A stretch of DNA of 64,000 nt from Oenanthe sinensis (lineage: Eukaryota > Streptophyta > Magnoliopsida > Apiales > Apiaceae): NCBI GenBank assembly GCA_028671895.1, contig CM053809.1, positions 37,795,501 through 37,859,500 of the forward strand, written 5' to 3'. Each line of letters starts with the position of its first letter. Position 1 is the first letter of the stretch. The translations under genes were made by a program, and so were the position numbers. The notes under the pieces were generated by a model. That model saw only the letters and a program-made list of their open reading frames with translations. It did no database searches and was not told the DNA's origin. This document shows positions 62,301 to 64,000 of the stretch, piece by piece.

Positions 62301-63790
62301 CGTAGCAAGCGGCATTCCTAAATGTGACAAAATATTTGCATGTTCTGTGGCTAGCAACTGATCTAAAACAACTTAAAACTGAAGCAAATGATAGACCTTG
62401 TTAACATCCTTGCAATATATGTTTTATGCTATAAAAATTTAATTCTTCTTTTTTTCAAGTTTACTTCTTTTCCCAATGGCATAACTTGAATGAATGGCAA
62501 CCTTTCCTTCTGCCCATATGGACTACCATCTCTTGCCTACCAAAGAAAACTCCAATAGTACCACATTGATTGGGTGCTTTGTTTTGCTCATATCCAAATG
62601 TAACTTGTGTAAATGGAAAACAAGGGTAGCAAACTGTAGTCTAGTTTGTTACTTTGAAACTACAACACAAAAGGTTATATCTTCTTTCTCTTCTGATACA
62701 ATAACTTCATTAATGTAGATTGTAGAAGTCAAAAAGTGCAGCTTCTTTGAGCCTTTGAAAACTGTTTGGAGAAAGCACACTTTGATTGAAAAAGGGACGA
62801 GCGCTTACCTGCAAAACCCCTCTGAAAGTATGGAAAGTAGAAGTTGTTGGAGAGTGTGCTTCCCAACAAATACACCTAACCTTAATGGATGCTGTCGTGT
62901 TTCTAATCATTTTCTATAACTGTAAAACATCAATGTTAATTTGCAAGTATCAGTAGAGGATATAGAAATGACTTAACACTAATACAAGGAAGTAATACAA
63001 CTTAATTTGTAACAAAGAACTTTCGTGTGTGTAGATATACAGCATATATCTATTGTAAGTTGAATTAATAAATAAGGTAGATATGAAATATTAAATGTGC
63101 CATAATTTTTAGGCCATACCTAATTTAATGTCCTAAATTCATGATTATGACATTTAGATCTTCACTCCACATCTTTACGAAATAATTTAAAACTTCCCGA
63201 GGTTTAGTATATTGTTTTATAGGTGGTATAAAGCAAACTTTGACATGAAAAACCCACATAATTGATGTCTAAACAGGAGACAGAAGAAGGTATAAATCAT
63301 TACTACCAGTTTTGAAATTGGTTTGCATTGTATTAAACTTTTAGACAAGAAATAAACCACCGAATTGACTGTCACATATGGAACTGCACAACATAAAAGA
63401 AAGAGTTAACATATATATTAAGCAATGAATATTAGAGTACTCAAACAAGAACAACCTTGTGTTTATATTAGTCCGACTTTTTTTTTATTGAAAATAGTTA
63501 ACTCTCTCATACATATGGTCAGTTCTCCAAACAAAATAGTCATATGCTTGTAGTCAAATCTGTGCAATGCATAATGCAGGTGGGATAAAAAAACAGAGAT
63601 GTCTGTCTGAAAAGCCTAGAGGGTAATATTGTACACAAATTATATAGTGACCGGGAGTGGTCCTATACTAGTTATGTGTTGTGACAAGCTGTTTGGGCTG
63701 CAAATTCAAGCTGTCCCACACCAAAGAAAGCTTTTTAGCTCCTAATTCCCACCCACACCATTGGACAAAGGCTTCCTATTACTTGTTTTG
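59396..63790. other. Intergenic DNA without recognised genes
   Basis: No convincing coding region was found on either strand. A short GT microsatellite lies at about 60561-60574. The last kilobase is the upstream region of the gene that starts at the right edge. Confidence 0.5.
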
Positions 63791-63791
63791 T

Positions 63792-63799
63792 TATAAAAG
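63792..63799 (+). promoter_or_regulatory. TATA box of the gene at the right edge
   Basis: TATAAAAG is followed by a pyrimidine-rich leader (CTCTCTCACTCCCTCTCCC) from about 63851. This is the usual look of a plant core promoter and 5' UTR. Confidence 0.6.
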
Positions 63800-63962
63800 A
63801 AGAAGAAAGAATAGCTGAAGTGCAAATTGTGTCTCTGGCTTCTAATATAATCTCTCTCACTCCCTCTCCCTCCCTCCCTCCTCACAAACATACACACAAT
63901 TTTTGTATTAAAATAAAAATAAAATTAGGTACTTGGAGAAAGCAGCTGGTTGTAGTTATGAC

Positions 63963-64000
63963 ATGAGAAGGTGGGTGATGAGCAAGATGGAGAAGCAGGG
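63963..64000 (+). CDS. Start of a protein-coding gene cut by the window edge
   Basis: An open frame begins MRRWVMSKMEKQG and runs off the window. Support comes from the upstream TATA box and C/T-rich leader rather than from the peptide, which is too short to identify. A second ATG at 63958 opens a two-codon reading (Met-Thr-stop, 63958-63966) that overlaps the proposed start codon. If the true start is further right, this entry would be 5' UTR. Confidence 0.4.
   Translation, partial: MRRWVMSKMEKQ

Noticed and set aside
1..64000. Possible bacterial-type or horizontally acquired gene cluster around the D-Ala-D-Ala ligase
   Set aside because: The ligase has 24 plant-type introns and typical host composition, and its neighbours are ordinary plant genes. 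The family is an old plastid-linked plant gene, not a recent transfer.

Overview
This window is nuclear DNA of a flowering plant, very probably a eudicot. The base composition is AT-rich, genes carry many short GT-AG introns, the intergenic DNA is full of LTR retrotransposons and MITEs, and the gene families are plant-specific (group I WRKY, CASP-like, DYW-type PPR, SCAR, plastid-type D-Ala-D-Ala ligase). I cannot name the species. No bacterial operon, CRISPR array, tRNA or rRNA was recognised.

Layout. 1-5.1 kb is gene-free AT-rich DNA with several MITE-like elements. 5.13-12.13 kb is a decayed Ty1/Copia retrotransposon (LTRs of 287 and 241 bp) whose reverse transcriptase is split by a 1.74-kb LTR-like insertion. 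13.4-14.4 kb (+) is a CASP-like membrane protein gene. 14.9-17.3 kb (-) is an intact five-exon group I WRKY gene of the WRKY33 type, with W-boxes in its promoter. 19.7-21.2 kb (-) is a broken DYW-class PPR gene and 21.7-25.9 kb (-) a broken SCAR/WAVE gene lacking its N-terminal half; retroelement remnants (26.07-27.75 kb) lie where the missing exons should be. 30.1-31.2 kb (+) is an intact short-chain dehydrogenase, and 31.8-33.5 kb (-) an intact PLAC8/DUF2985 membrane protein. 35.6-54.2 kb (-) is a 24-exon gene for a double-domain D-alanine-D-alanine ligase-like protein; I could join all exons in frame to 947 codons although intron 1 holds a complete 6.85-kb Copia element. 54.2-63.9 kb is mostly empty except for a PIF/Harbinger-type ORF1 remnant at 57.7-59.4 kb. 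A new gene begins at the right edge (about 63.96 kb, +).

These are independent genes, not one pathway. From memory, the CASP-like, WRKY33-like and SCAR2-like genes match neighbours on Arabidopsis chromosome 2, while the PPR gene and the ligase match near-neighbours on chromosome 3, so the window looks like a conserved gene block in which the middle (PPR + SCAR) has decayed between intact genes.

I found no clearly new multi-gene system. The points most worth a second look are the Copia insertion only 33 bp upstream of a splice acceptor in an otherwise intact ligase gene, the asymmetry between the two ligase domains, the SCAR remnant that lacks the connector motif of its VCA tail, and a non-GT splice donor in the CASP-like gene.
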